A stretch of DNA of 64,000 nt, from positions 55,032,966 to 55,096,965 of the forward strand of contig OX393576.1 of the NCBI GenBank assembly GCA_947652605.1, given 5' to 3'. The position numbers were made by a program, and so were the translations under genes. The notes beneath the pieces are model-generated. The model was not told the origin of the DNA. It saw nothing but the letters and a program-made list of their open reading frames with translations, and did not search any database. This DNA is from Elmis aenea (taxonomy: Eukaryota > Arthropoda > Insecta > Coleoptera > Elmidae). How positions within the stretch are numbered: the stretch's first letter is position 1; each line of letters starts with the position of its first letter. Positions 1 through 11,692 of the stretch are shown piece by piece.

Positions 1-22
1 GATTTAATTTATCTTATAGAGC

Positions 23-469
23 AATTTGTACAATTTCCAAACCAATGCCTTGCTTTAAGCTTTAAGGTATACAAATTTGTACTTGGATTTGATTAAATGT
101 TAAACAATTTGTACAATTTCCAAACCAATACCTTGCTGTAAGGCAGGGGTGCGCAAACTTTTCATGCCACGCCCCCATTTTTTTCAGCATGTCAACTTGC
201 GCCCCCACAATTTTTTGTATTGCTTTAAAGTTAGCAGGCATCAATAATTTTCGATCAACCGATATGAAATATTACAGAAATACAACATTGTAAACAGAAA
301 AAATATATAAAATTTGAAAAAACTAAACATTTTCTTCAAAAATTATATCATGGCTGTCATTGCGCCCCCCGCATCGTTCGTCGCGCCCCCAAATAGGGGC
401 GCGCCCCCTAGTTTGCGCATCCCTGCTGTAAGGTATACAAATTTGTATTTGGATTTGATTAAATTTAAA
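23..469. repeat. Two-copy ~82-bp tandem duplication, second copy split by a MITE
   Basis: The first copy is 23-104. The second starts at 105 with the same opening (CAATTTGTACAATTTCC) and resumes at 434 after the hAT MITE. Apart from the insertion, the copies differ by a few substitutions and a short deletion. The duplication therefore predates the MITE insertion. Confidence 0.8.
144..425. mobile_element. hAT-type MITE (282 bp) with 8-bp TSD CTGTAAGG
   Basis: The element starts CAGGGGTGCGCAAACT and ends with the inverted complement of CAGGGATGCGCAAACT. It is flanked by identical 8-bp copies of CTGTAAGG at 136-143 and 426-433. An 8-bp duplication and CAG...CTG tips are the hAT hallmark. Several C-rich GCGCCCCC blocks lie just inside both ends. 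It has no coding capacity and would need a transposase in trans. The intact duplication suggests a fairly recent insertion. Confidence 0.93.
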
Positions 470-475
470 CATTCT

Positions 476-2498
476 GCCAAATTTGTATTTAAAAATCAGT
501 TTATAACTAATATTTGCAAGAAAAAGTTTAGTTTTATTTTGACCACATTTTTTTTTCGCTAAGCATGGTATTTGCAAGAGTAGAACTAATTTCGTTTTTG
601 AGCCCATTCAATCAATGACTAACGTGATATTTCGTAAATGGTTGTTAAACTTAAGGCACGACGGGTAAACCACAATGCATGATATGCAAATCTTGATTCG
701 AGAATAATAAAAAATTGCCGGGTAAGCTTGTAGGTTTCTCGTGAACATATCCCTTACCTCATCTACATTTTCTGTTCTCTAAGAAGGAGATTGTCGACCA
801 AATCTTTTATAAATTGATACAGATTCACAGGTTATAAACTTATATTGGCTATTTATACTACCTACTATTGCATCAAGGTTTTTCATGAAATATATTCTAC
901 AAAAGTTCTGTGGGATATGCGGTGTCGTTAAAAGAGCATAACATCTTTTTTGATGTCACCGCCTTAAGAGTGACGGAATAGACTAGCAAGGGTCGAAATA
1001 AAACAATTGAACTCGGTTATTGTTTTTTCCATGACAACGTTGATTTTTATCTTAAGAATTTGCATTTTTGTAGGTTATTTCGCTTAATTTTGAAAATAAA
1101 CTAATCAAATATGATATCATTGTAAAGAGAAAAAAATAATCTATAAATAAAGTTTACACCTACCACGACTGCCATTTAAAAAAAGTTGTTATGTGAAATA
1201 TCTCGCACGGTAATTTATAAATAAAAATCTGACTATCGACATCTTATAGCAAACAAAATCTACAAAAAAACGTTCCTTTGGCGTTTTTGTGTATTCGCAA
1301 CAATAGCCGAGATATTTAAGTTTAAAATTTTTGATCGATTTCGGTTTTTTCGTTATATCACGCAAGCCATTGGATTTTTAAACAAAACACACTTGTTTAA
1401 AATACACTCCTAAATAGCTAACGTTTGTCCCATTTAACCAATCTTGTATTATCATTATTTACGGAGATATCAATAGTGTACCATCGAAAAGTGAAACGCC
1501 ATCTCCTTATTTCTTTCTGATTTAATTTCAACTTTCAAAATAAATGTGTTTGCAATACCGCTCATTATCAGAAATTTAATTGCCAAAGCATAAGGGATTT
1601 TTAATTATTTTAAGTATAGACTGTTTACAAATAACAAGAACATTTTAAGTGTTATCTATTGTTAGCAACAACTTCATCATTTTCAAAAAAGAACCTATCG
1701 CACTTTCAAAATAAACGACTCATATATTACAGCAAACAGAATGTCAATTGCTTTAATTTTTTGCCATGGTATTTAAAACTTACATTATACGCTATAAAAT
1801 TGATTTAAAACTTTCGATACAAACTTTTGAGACCTGTTAATATCGCGACATTTAAATGGGAGCAAAATATCGTTTTACATCTTCAATAATGACAAAAATT
1901 CGCGTCTATAAGCTACATACATTTTGTTCGTTTTCGGTCTAACAAAAAAAAACTTTTAAACGAGCTCATATAATTTACAACAGCGACTTGATACCGCCGG
2001 TTCAGGATTCATTATTCCGCTAAATGGAAACATAACTATTGTTTTTGAATTGCTGTGAAGCAAAATTTTCGTTACTGCAGTGACATTTATCAAGCACATT
2101 ATATTCTGACAGAGGATTTAAATTGGAACAAGGATATATTCTAAAAAATACATTGCAGGATTTTAAGTAAGTGTTGTAAATTTTGTTGATTTATTATTTG
2201 TTAGGGTTAGATTTTACCTAATTCATTAGGCTACAGTCAATTTATGAATTTTGGGAAATTGAAATTAACTAATTTAAAAGTTATCGGACTCATTTTCTAT
2301 TTTTGTCGAAGAAAAAGATATTGAGAGATTGATACAATTGTTCACGATTATTTTTCAAGAATTTCAAAAGATGATTGGTTGGTAATGTCGGTGTTTTGTT
2401 TCCAAACTTTGACGTTTGGTTTTTGAATGAAAACTGTAATCATGTTATATAATTGATTAAAGCTCAGAGTTTGCTCTATATTTCCATTATTAATTTGC
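476..2498. other. No gene recognised; AT-rich, decayed repeats
   Basis: I see no exon or element ends here. Between about 1200 and 2000 a degenerate phrase recurs (ctttcaaaataaa..., followed by ctcatata...tacagcaaac). A relative of it is near 35150, so this is probably an old dispersed repeat. Phrases such as 'gccgagatattt' resemble the arms of the foldback elements described below. Confidence 0.5.
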
Positions 2499-3453
2499 GA
2501 AACGGTTCGCAATATCAACTATGCATTTGGGCAAGAAACCGTCAACGAACGCACAGCACAACTTTGGTTTCAAAAATTTCGTGGCGAAGATGAGAGCCTT
2601 GAAGATAAAGGTCATGGACGTCCTCCTGCCATTGACAACGAGTTATTAAATGAATTAGTTAAAGCTGATCCACGCACAACGGTCCGAAAGCTTGCTCAGG
2701 AGCTGGATGTAAGTCATGCAACTATTATTGACCACCTAAGACAGCTAGGAAAGTCAAAGAAGCTCGCCAAATGAGTGCCGCGCGAATCAACCTAACCTAG
2801 CCGAAAATGAAAGATATCGTTGTTATGAAGTACGTTCTGCGCTTATTTTGCACAACAAAATACTCGTTTCTTGAACGCATTGTGACGTGCGACTAAAAGT
2901 GGATTATGTACGACAACCGACGGCGTTCTGCGTAGTGGCTCAATGGCTGGACAAAGATGAACCACCAAAACACTTTCCGAAACCGAAGCTGCACCGAAAG
3001 AAGGTCATGGTGAGTGTATGGTAGTCTGCAACAAGAATTATCCACTACAGCTTCTTCAATCTTGGCGAAACTATTACAGCAGGGAAATATTGTTAGCAAA
3101 TCAACATAATGCACCAGGAAGGAACTGACACGTAGCAAGCATTAGTCAACTGAAAGAGCCCGATTCTTCAACACGACACATTGTACAATCAACGCTGCAA
3201 AAGCTGAACCAACTGGGCTAGAAAACTCTGCCTCATCCAGCATACTCACCGGACCTTTCGCCTACAGACTACCCTTTTTTTAAGCACCTCGACCAATTCT
3301 TGCAAAAAAGTCTTTAACAATCAACCTGCTGCTGAAAATGCCTTCAAATAATTCGTCAGCTCCAGAACTTCCGAATACTAAGTTACTGGAACAAATAAGC
3401 TTGTTTCCTGTTGGTAAAAATGTATCGATTTCAACGGTTGTTATTTCGATTAA
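2499..3453 (+). pseudogene. Mariner (IS630-Tc1-mariner, DD34D) transposase, decayed
   Basis: Mariner transposases cut and paste DNA at TA sites. The reading opens with a helix-turn-helix region containing ETVNERTAQLWFQKFRGEDE and continues through DPRTTVRKLAQELDVSHATI. The catalytic block is present as TCD-stop-KW near 2888, so the first Asp survives but the Glu codon is TAA. A GNIVSKST-like section follows. The second catalytic block (LLHDNARPH in the family) has a deletion near 3160. The third reads SPDLSPTDYPFF, so its Asp survives. The frame ends at TAA 3451-3453 after CIDFNGCYFD. There are at least five stops or frameshifts, so it is dead. The length suits a near full-length mariner gene of ~345 codons. 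The wording is closest to the cecropia/irritans-type mariners. No terminal repeats were found. Confidence 0.93.
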
Positions 3454-4509
3454 TAAAGTTTATTCTAAGTCGAGATATGCCCTTTTAAAGATAAAGGTTA
3501 TTAACCGACATTGATTTCATACCAACCTGATAGCTTTTAAGGAGTGCAAAGTTAGAATGTTGAAGTGTATTATTGCAGGAAGGGATTACTTTAAATAAAT
3601 ATGTTTAAATCGACAGCAGGGCATATTTTTATACAGTAAAAATCGACTCGGTTACTAACTTTTTGGACTTTCTTAAAACAAAAACGATGAAGAAAACATA
3701 AAGATTCTTAATGTTTTGCTTAAAACGTTGCGCTATTTATAGAACCGTTTTGAATACAGAAACTACAAGCAAACAAAAGCACCCTTTTCTTAAAAACTTC
3801 CAGTTGTATGCGTTTGCCCTTCTGTTGTTAACAAGTGGCACTGAAAGTGACAATGAACACTTCAGATTTCGATTTATTTGAAACTTCAAAGCAAAATCAA
3901 ACCGCGTATATACATATTTTTACATGCATGCGTTGTTTTAACAACTAAAACAATAACAGTAGACCATCTGCACCGAACAAGTTGCAAGTTTTGTTAGTGA
4001 AACAAATTCAAAGTCAACTTGTAAAATATTGTAAATAAAATACCACGAAAATAGTTAAGTTTCAATTAACGTTTTTAATACGCATTTTTCTTTAAAGCTG
4101 CACAAAAATTTGATTTTTAACGCAGATATAAACGTGATTAAAATACGTTTCAATCGACATGTATAAAAATTTGTTACAATTTTATGGGCAGCAGTCAATT
4201 TAATTTATCAAACTTTAAATAGTTTTAGTAGCGGAAACCTTTTATTATTGACCATAATTTAGCTTACGACTCATTAAACTGAAAACAAATTATTTTGTGT
4301 GTTGAAATTAACCCAATAGTAATTTAAAGGCACATTAAATTTTCCACTTAATCAATTGCAAATTACATTTATAATTGGGAATTAGTTTTTGTAATGAGAA
4401 GATCTTTAAAGAGCCGTAGTAAACATTAAACAATCATTTGAAAAACGGAAGTTATTAAAATAAATAATTTGACTTATAACATTTGCTTATAGTTTATTTT
4501 ATTACAATA
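3454..4509. other. No gene recognised
   Basis: AT-rich sequence downstream of the mariner remnant. No exon, RNA gene or paired element ends seen. Confidence 0.55.
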
Positions 4510-4590
4510 CAGAAGAGTTTCGACTAACCGAAACTCGCTTAACCGAGGTTCCGCTTCGTTCGAGGTGAACTCTCGAGAAGTTGTATTTTA
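4510..4590. mobile_element. Possible pogo/Tigger-like element end (single terminus)
   Basis: After a TA at 4508-4509 the sequence runs CAGAAGAGTTTCGACTAACC and then repeats 'ctcgcttaaccgaggttcc'. Such repeated 'taaccga' phrases behind a CAG start are typical of pogo/Tigger termini. No matching opposite end was found, so this is a remnant at best. Confidence 0.35.
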
Positions 4591-6276
4591 TCATAATGTT
4601 TTTGTTGAAAATAGTTCCGAATGAAATTAAAAGTGTTTCGTTTTTGTAAAAACTAAGTTAATCAAAGTATACATCATTACATTAATACATACAAATCCCA
4701 TGGTTAAAATTGCCAAGGACTGAACTTGTCAAATGTCAAAACCAGATGCCAAAATCTTTTGACGTTAAAGCCTAATTCACATTTAACATCTTTCCGTCTT
4801 ATTGGAACACCCGTTATTTTAAACATAAATACCTGCGGTTTCAAAACATAAAGGCACATTATTTTGATACGTTGTTGTCTGCTATTGTATGTTTGCTAAA
4901 CAAACAACGCTTTGTTTTACGTTTCTCTATTATAAAAAATTAATTAAAAATGTATTACACAACGCTAACTGCCATAAAAAAAAACTCCAGCATGCATAAT
5001 TACAAAGTTATATTAAACGAACAACCTAGATAAGCATTTTTGCGTCATAATATATGTATATGTCAAAGCGCTACAGATAAGTTATTTATTATATAATATA
5101 TGAAACGTTATCATCCAATATAAATGCTAGTTATAGCAGGTATACAACCGGTCATTCTAGGAAAACTGTAGCACAAGATATAAAGGAAATACAATCTTAG
5201 CGTCCCACATATTTTTTATGGGTTGCTGCGGTTTTGGTGGGGTGGAAATCGAGACAGAGGTTTTCGAGTTCAACGACAGTTTGAACGTGATGAATTTCCC
5301 CTCAGAATTGTGGAAGGAAATTACTACATGACGAATTAGTTAAGGACGGTTTACAGTTTCATGCTATTTATATAATGACGATCATTAATTTTACATTCAA
5401 TGTAGAGCTGAATACGTAATAAGCTAAAGAGGAATGTTGTGTACACATATAATTTGTTGGTTGGAAATGGACTACATTACTAAGCTAGTGTAGGTCATTG
5501 TATAGGGAGAAGGGACGTGAAAAGTGTTCGTATCGCAAGAAGAGGTACCAAAACCGTGTTTATGTGGGTACCCCTATAAACAAAATCATTTGTGCGCACC
5601 AAATTTAGGTCAGGTAATAAGCAAGCGTGGCTATTAATAAACTTGTGTGAATTAACACCTGATCGTTTTGTTTAATATTTTCATGCTTATTTAAAATTTG
5701 TTGATGGGACTTTTAGGTCTTATGGTGAACAAATATTGATATGTAGATATAAATCTTATGATATTTTGCTCATCTAAACTTATGAGTTAATTAAATTATT
5801 TTTAAAGTAATGAAATTAACGAACTACCTTAACGCTAATTTAATTTAAAAACGTTTTAATCGCATCCCTTCTAAAAATAATAAACAAAACCCAAGGAGAA
5901 GAATATCGAATCGTCAAATTAGAACATTTTGTTGTTCTTAAGGTTTTGTATAAAGACTTGAAAAAAATTGCAGAGCATGTTTTCCAGTTCAACGAAAATC
6001 CTTTTCCACAGCAAGAAAAACAAATTACTTGCAAGATAAATCTTTAAAAAATTATAATTTTCTTCATGGTAATAGTATTTTGGCGTAAAAAATTATATAA
6101 AGGTTGTATAAAGATTATTTTTCATACGATTATAATTTCATTAAAATAAAATTTAAGTTGGTAGAAACAAGTTTATCAATACGATCCTGTTCACCGATGA
6201 CCAAGCCATAATTGCCAAATTAGAAGATAACTTCTACTCAGTATCAGTATTGTGACGGCTGCATTAGTAATATATA
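4591..6276. other. No gene recognised
   Basis: AT-rich. A short G-rich phrase (ttttggtggggtgGAAA, ~5232-5250) resembles one at ~7446-7462 and may mark an unidentified repeat. Nothing else supportable. Confidence 0.5.
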
Positions 6277-6901
6277 CAGAGTGTGTAAAATTTGGCGGAA
6301 GCGCTACACGTGACGATGTTCTTCGTAAAATTCTAAGTCGAAAATCTTGATACAAAAATGTTGTACCATGCCTCCTATGACCTCAGGAACCATTTAAAGA
6401 AAAAAAAAATTGGCAACATTGCATACATTGATTTGCGTTTGGACATTTTTTTATCAGCAATTTTCACTTAGATATTTATAATATTTGTTCGAACTGAAAG
6501 CCTTCAGTTCGTAAACATAGCTGCAAACTTTTGGGTATCGTAAAACACAAACTAGAAATAATTACGAAAAAAACAGAGATGACAGCTAATGACAATGTTG
6601 CCATATGTATTATTTTCATTCAAATCAGTGATTTACATATTTTCAACACCAATTTTTGAAAGGAAGAACACAATATCTAGGAAAAAATACTATTCGAAAT
6701 TTATTTTTATTCCAAATTGCAGCTTTTTCATTTGCAAGTATTAAATAATACCGCTTATTAAAGGACTAAATGTCAAAACTTTGAGGACCTCTTGCAGACA
6801 CAGCAAGCATGGTACAACATTTTTGTATTAAGATTTTCGACTTAGAATTTTACGAAGAACATCGCCACGTGTAGCGCTTCCGCCAATTTTTACACACCCT
6901 G
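6277..6901. mobile_element. ACAGGGTG-type inverted-repeat element (625 bp)
   Basis: Left tip is TA + CAGAGTGTGTAAAATTTGG and right tip is ...TTTTTACACACCCTG + TA. The arms pair for well over 100 bp, including GGCGGAAGCGCTACACGTG with single mismatches. The interior is non-coding. TA flanks suggest an IS630/Tc1/mariner-type transposase. One of several families in this window sharing the CAGGGTG tip. Confidence 0.85.
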
Positions 6902-7700
6902 TATAAATAATTTTAAATAAAATCAATATTTTCAAGTTATGCATTTTCATTGTTCTGGCTTCCAAAACTATCGTGGGAATTTTAAAATTAAAGAATATTT
7001 TTAAACTTAAGTTTGTTTAGTCTGTTTCTTATCAGCCATTTCTTAAAAAACATTAGTTTAGCCATGAAAAGCTTACGTTATTAAATACGTAAATAATATA
7101 ATCAAAAATAAAATAAGGGTGTTTAGGGTTATTTCGTGAGCATCTGGTCTGACTAGTAGTAAATGACATCGTAAATTATCGGTACTTGGGATACTAGGTC
7201 GGCTAAAGAAAGTATGGAATGACTTGATGATTGAAATATTGTATGTGAACCACAATTTCAATGAACATTCCTAAGGGAACACCTGTTAGTTTATTAAATG
7301 GACCATGACCTCTTATGTAATTTTTATCGTTGTTAATGACAATGTTTATTCTTATAAAATATTAGCATAGATGTAATTTTATTATTATTTGATATAACTT
7401 GAATGCAGTTTAACATATTTTAGCGTGTACAACTTTATTTAGGAATTTTGGTGGGGTGAAAACAGGAATCAGTTTTGTTTAGGTAATCTAGTTTTGGAGG
7501 GGCACAGTCAGTAACAAACTAAAACATCCGGATTGCACCCCCTCTCTGTGCACACAACTAAATAACGAATTAACAAACGACTAAACTTTGTTTTACGCCT
7601 TTTTTATTCAATACTAGGATTGTAATTAGTTCAAAGCGACTAATAGGCGTAGTTTAGTTATTTTTCACCCCAAGCTTCCAAAAACATGTATAAAAAGATG
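6902..7700. other. No gene recognised; G-rich phrase pair
   Basis: AT-rich. A G-rich phrase near 7446 and a roughly inverted one near 7665 (ttttcaccccaagcttcca) could be ends of a ~240-bp element, but pairing is only ~20 bp and no target duplication is visible. Confidence 0.4.
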
Positions 7701-8272
7701 TGTATGTCAAAATAAAGGGGTTCAACATAGAACCACACGACACAATCATACACATTCCACCTGATATACAGCCAGCTTCTGCGGCGAGTTTTCGCTAGAT
7801 TCTGAAGCTCCTGTTATCTTGTAACCCTTTGGGCCATTGCACGTGCAGTTTGGGCGAGTTTTCGCTACGAGAGCACACGGCTCAATTATTTTATGGACTT
7901 TAGAGCGGAGTCTGCGGGCGAATTATCGCTTATCGATCGACCCCATAAAGTCTTCCTACCTTCAAAGAGGTCTGATGGGCGAGCTTTCGCTATTCGACAG
8001 ACCTAGTTGGAGTTTAAACAGATACACGCATACACAAACACAATATTTACACCTACACCAACATTTAATTGTACACATAAAACACATAATTTCATAAAGA
8101 CACCAACATTCGATTGCACACACAATCACACGTAATTTCATACATACGCATCCACACACATACTCACGAATCTACGTTAAAACTCCAACTACAAAATATT
8201 GAACAAAATATGAATAATAAACACCGATCACAAAGTAAATGTTGTTTAATTTCGCCAACCTCACTACCTTAC
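7701..8272 (+). repeat. Probable LTR (Ty3/Gypsy, CsRn1-like), limits uncertain
   Basis: The block could start TGTATGTC near 7701 and end ...CTTACA at 8272, in line with TG...CA LTR ends. Just downstream (from ~8287) lies a disrupted match to a tRNA-Trp primer binding site, which is typical of the CsRn1 clade. The second half (8010-8220) is rich in CACACA phrases with little G. No second LTR and no gag-pol gene are in the window, so this is a 5' fragment or a solo LTR plus leader. Its most distinctive content is the hairpin array at 7774-8004. Confidence 0.45.
7774..8004 (+). repeat. Array of four hairpins with identical core and different, pairing outer stems
   Basis: Each unit has a core close to GGGCGAGTTTTCGCT (GCGA, 4-nt loop, TCGC) at 7783, 7852, 7916 and 7977. 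Outer arms differ in sequence but still pair: AGCTTC/GAAGCT (7774-7779, 7804-7809); TGGGCC/GGCTCA (7830-7835, 7879-7884) plus GTGC/GCAC; GACTTTA/TAAAGTC (7896-7902, 7946-7952); AGGTCTG/CAGACCT (7968-7974, 7998-8004). Core spacing is 61-70 bp. Preserved pairing despite changed sequence suggests a selected RNA fold, perhaps for packaging, polyadenylation or translation of the retroelement RNA. Confidence 0.75.
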
Positions 8273-8286
8273 AGCTACTCTAGACC

Positions 8287-8312
8287 TGGTGAACTACGCT
8301 AAACGACGTGAA
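8287..8312 (+). other. Candidate tRNA-Trp primer binding site, interrupted
   Basis: TGGTGA, an 11-nt interruption, then CGACGTGAAGG. Without the interruption this fits the primer binding site complementary to the tRNA-Trp 3' end, used by CsRn1-type Gypsy elements. It follows the presumed LTR directly. A chance match cannot be excluded. Confidence 0.4.
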
Positions 8313-8489
8313 GGAGTCCTCCAGAGTATTCGACGACACGAGCCACATCGCCGCCAGAGGTTTTAAAATTAAAAGGGTTAAGCAATTTCTTTCAAAAGCT
8401 TTAAGTAAATAACGACGCTGCATAAGTGCACGTCACAGTATACACAAGCCAAGTCAACTAAACAAAAAATATTAGTGTGATATAAGCTC

Positions 8490-9206
8490 ACAAGGGAAGG
8501 TCACGATACGTTGTCGCTAGAATTTGATTCCGGCTGTGTTTATTACATTAAGGGCATCAAAACTAAATGTTTTCCAGAGTTATACGTGCCACTGGCCATT
8601 ACCTTCGGAAAAATAGGGAAAAAACTGAACAGCTGATTAATAAAAGTAATATTTGCGATCGCGTTGGCCATGAAACCGTCAAAGACAAAATCGAAATTCT
8701 TCTATTTACCAATGCGCGCATCCTTTCCAAGTAAAATTGTGCAAAGTTTTTGAAAAAATCTTAAACGGTTCCGAAGAAAAACGCAAAAAACGAGGCCCTT
8801 GTAAAAACGGTATTCCCTATGTTATACGCCTATGCAAGTCGCATAGATATAGTAATACAGATATACGACAACTTGTCAATTCATAGCGCTTATGCAGGGG
8901 TTTCGTTTTTTACGTTTTTCTCCGGAACCGTTCAAGATTTTTTCAAAAACTTTGCACTATTTTACTTGCAAAGGATGCGCCTATCGGTAAATAGAAGAAT
9001 TTCGATTTTATCTCTGACGGTTTCATGGCCAACGCGATCGCAAAAATGACCTTTTTGTACCAATTTTTCAGTTTTTCCCCTATTTTTCCGAAGGTAATGG
9101 CCAGTGGCACGTATAACTCTGGAAAACATTTAGTTTTGATGCCCTTGATGTAATAAACACAGCCGGAATCAAATTCTAGCGACAACGTATCGTGACCTTC
9201 CCTTGT
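8490..9206. mobile_element. Foldback element with ~330-bp arms, ACAAGGGAAGG tips (717 bp)
   Basis: Left end ACAAGGGAAGGTCACGATAC is matched by the inverted end ...TATCGTGACCTTCCCTTGT. The arms pair almost throughout, with a short unpaired centre around 8815-8890. No target duplication is obvious and the interior is non-coding. A partial, diverged copy lies at 52260-52757. The superfamily is not recognised; the tip differs from the CAGGGTG families. Confidence 0.85.
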
Positions 9207-9466
9207 CAGAAAAATCCATGGCTCTCATAGACAAATTCAGATGCTCGAAAATTACTACAGAAAATAAGAACTTGAAGCAAGTATAGCACCTTAGCCACTT
9301 GGGATGCAACTTATCATATAGCTCTGGCATGCGGCATACACATTAAAAAGAAATAATTCGAGTTATTGTGCAGAACAATACAAAAAACAATGGTAAAAAG
9401 AAAAAGTCGTACATCTGATTCAAGCCTCTGAAATAGTTTATCTCATTGGTCAAAAAATGTGCGAAA

Positions 9467-9560
9467 TTATACGGGTTGGTCCACATGGAAGGGCCACTAT
9501 TGGGATCTCGTAAAAGGTAGGAGTTACAAAGAAGTTTAAATCAGACAAGTTGTTCTCTTT
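9467..9560. mobile_element. Half copy of the 49-kb MITE family
   Basis: TACGGGTTGGTCCACATGG... followed by 'cactattgggatct' and 'agagttacaaagaagtttaaat'-like text closely follows the left arm of the element starting at 49031. Only one arm is present, ending near a different repeat that starts at 9591. Confidence 0.7.
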
Positions 9561-9590
9561 TCGGAGATTTTTTAAGGAACAACTAATAAA

Positions 9591-10094
9591 CAGGGTGTAT
9601 AAGCTGTAACGTAAATCCTAAATTACATAAAAACAGTTAATAGTAAAAGAAGTTTTTGCAGGATTGTAGTCTATGTTAAGGTCTATAAATAATCCCAATA
9701 AAAAGTTACGATATTATTTAAAAAATTCAAAATTTTGAAAATATTTCTCAAAAATGCCTCCAACAATTTTTTTCAAATTTTAGTATGTTTATTTGTTTTA
9801 GTGAAATGCCGTTTGTTTCAACTCTCTTAAATTTCTGTTAAAGAAATTATGTTTTTTTAAAATGTTGAAAATATATTTTTTGAATTTGTGATTGTTCATA
9901 TTCATAAACATTCGTACGAAGCGTCATTTTGACAGACGTCATTTACGTCATGTTGACAGATGTCATTAACAAATATGAAGTTAGGTAGAGCGCCTGGAGC
10001 GGCACTTTAAACTTTTTATTACCACTAATCACAAACACATCTATGGATATAAATTCAATATATGGCGATAGTCATTTCGTGGTCACATTAGTTA
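9591..10094 (+). repeat. Dispersed repeat, copy 1 (CAGGGTG start)
   Basis: Starts CAGGGTGTATAAGC. Shares a long run of similarity with 23487-24014, including 'gcctccaacaattttttt', 'gtgaaatgccgtttg' and 'gtagagcgcctggagcggca'. Same orientation in both. Non-coding; no inverted partner arm seen, so it may be one arm of a larger element. Confidence 0.8.
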
Positions 10095-11173
10095 ATATTC
10101 GCTTTAAAAAAACGATTTCTAACGTGATAAATTTTCACGCAGCGTTAAAAACAAGCCGTTTTTAACATCCTCTTTTATTCACAACACCAATTAATCTACA
10201 ATTAAAGTATGTGGGATTAACATAAAGGAAGACTTGCTTTGCAGATACGAATTTTCGTGTATTCGGGCGGATTTTTTCGTCACAAGAGAAACAATTCAAC
10301 GTTTTTACGTGCTTTTTAACGAGCTTGCATGTCGCTTGTCAGGAGACGCACCCATATGATAGATGTATTAATTTTGAAGCCTACCTCGCTCAAAATAACA
10401 CGTAGATCTTTAATCATGAAATCTTTGTGTTAAATGCGGGTATTTGAGACCCTTTAAAACATACAACTTATGACCACCTTTGTAGTTTACAATTTCGTTT
10501 ATAAATTACCCTAGAACAAGATAAATATTTATTCTCAAATCCTTTTATGTATGTAAATAGTGTTAATTATTGTTGTTTAAGTTGCTAGAATATATTTGTT
10601 TTTCTAATTTAATACAATTAGAATACCTGGCAACGAAAATGTAAATGATTTCAAACTTAGCAGAACACTGATATTCAAGTCTCTTATAAGGCAAAAAATA
10701 AAGGCATTCATAGCTAAAAATTCAATTTCCTACACACATACAAACCAAAATTCACATCAAATTGAGAAATGTAATTGACTGGTGTACATATATCATTGTC
10801 GAAAATAAATTTTCAATGATTGACGCATGCTAACAAATGTTAACATGTATAAATCGATTTAACGCGTTTGAATATTTCGTAGTGCGTATTCTAACATATC
10901 GGTAAAAGACAGAACAGCAGTTCCAAACATTTTTGATAATGACGTAGATTTGCCCTTCGCCTCCACCATATAATATCTATTATTGCGAGTAGTTCTCTTT
11001 GCAGTTTGCACATTCTTCATAAATTGTTTATTGTTAACTTATGACAGTTTAGGGCTTATGAAGATATTTTTTTCTCATTTCATTGATGTACGGGTTGTTA
11101 AGTTTATCTTTAAAAATAAGTAAGTTATTACAATTTTTTGTTTTGTTTATTCCAAGTTACCATAAAAAAACAG
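10095..11173. other. No gene recognised
   Basis: AT-rich unique-looking sequence without supportable exons or element ends. Confidence 0.55.
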
Positions 11174-11692
11174 TACATAAATAAGCTAGCTGTACTTAAT
11201 TAAACATAAAAAATTAAAAACTTAAATAATTTTTAATGTATTTTACATTTCATAATAGTTTATGATTTTTCATTTACTATTTCTATTAAATCAAAATTAT
11301 AACATGCCTTGAAAGTGTAGCCTTCTCTCCATGGTCAATACAAATTTAAGATATGCTCTTTGTGGATAATAATGTTTTCCTAAGCATATTTCTTATTATC
11401 TGATGAATTGTCCTTTAAATAGCTAATCTGAAGTCATCAATTGTGTTGAATTGTTCAACTATTTCACCAAATAAAAAGAAATATGGCTAGGAAAACATTT
11501 GTTGCAGATCTCAAATTTGTATTGCTCATATTTATGAAGGCTACACCTTTAACATCTGTTATAATTTTGATTTAATAGTATTAGTAAGTGAAAAATCATA
11601 GATTATAAGGAAATGGAATTTTTTTTATATATTACTTAAATTTTAAATTTTTATGTGTTTATTGTTTAATTAAGTAAAACTAGTTTATGTAT
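11174..11692. mobile_element. Inverted-repeat (foldback) element of unknown family
   Basis: Arms pair from TACATAAA...CTAG (11174) to CTAGTTTATGTA (11692), through 'tatgatttttca', 'tattaaatcaaaattataaca', 'gtgtagccttc' and 'atgttttccta'. The ~80-bp centre near 11390-11470 is unpaired. Pairing is ~75-80% by eye, so it is old. No target duplication identified. Confidence 0.7.

Noticed and set aside
7441..7682. Possible MITE with GGAA...TTGG-GGTGAAAA ends
   Set aside because: Inverted match is only about 20 bp with gaps and there is no target duplication.
7774..8004. Hammerhead ribozymes in the hairpin array (one unit reads CTGATG)
   Set aside because: The GAAA after stem II and the cleavage-site arrangement are missing in all four units on either strand.
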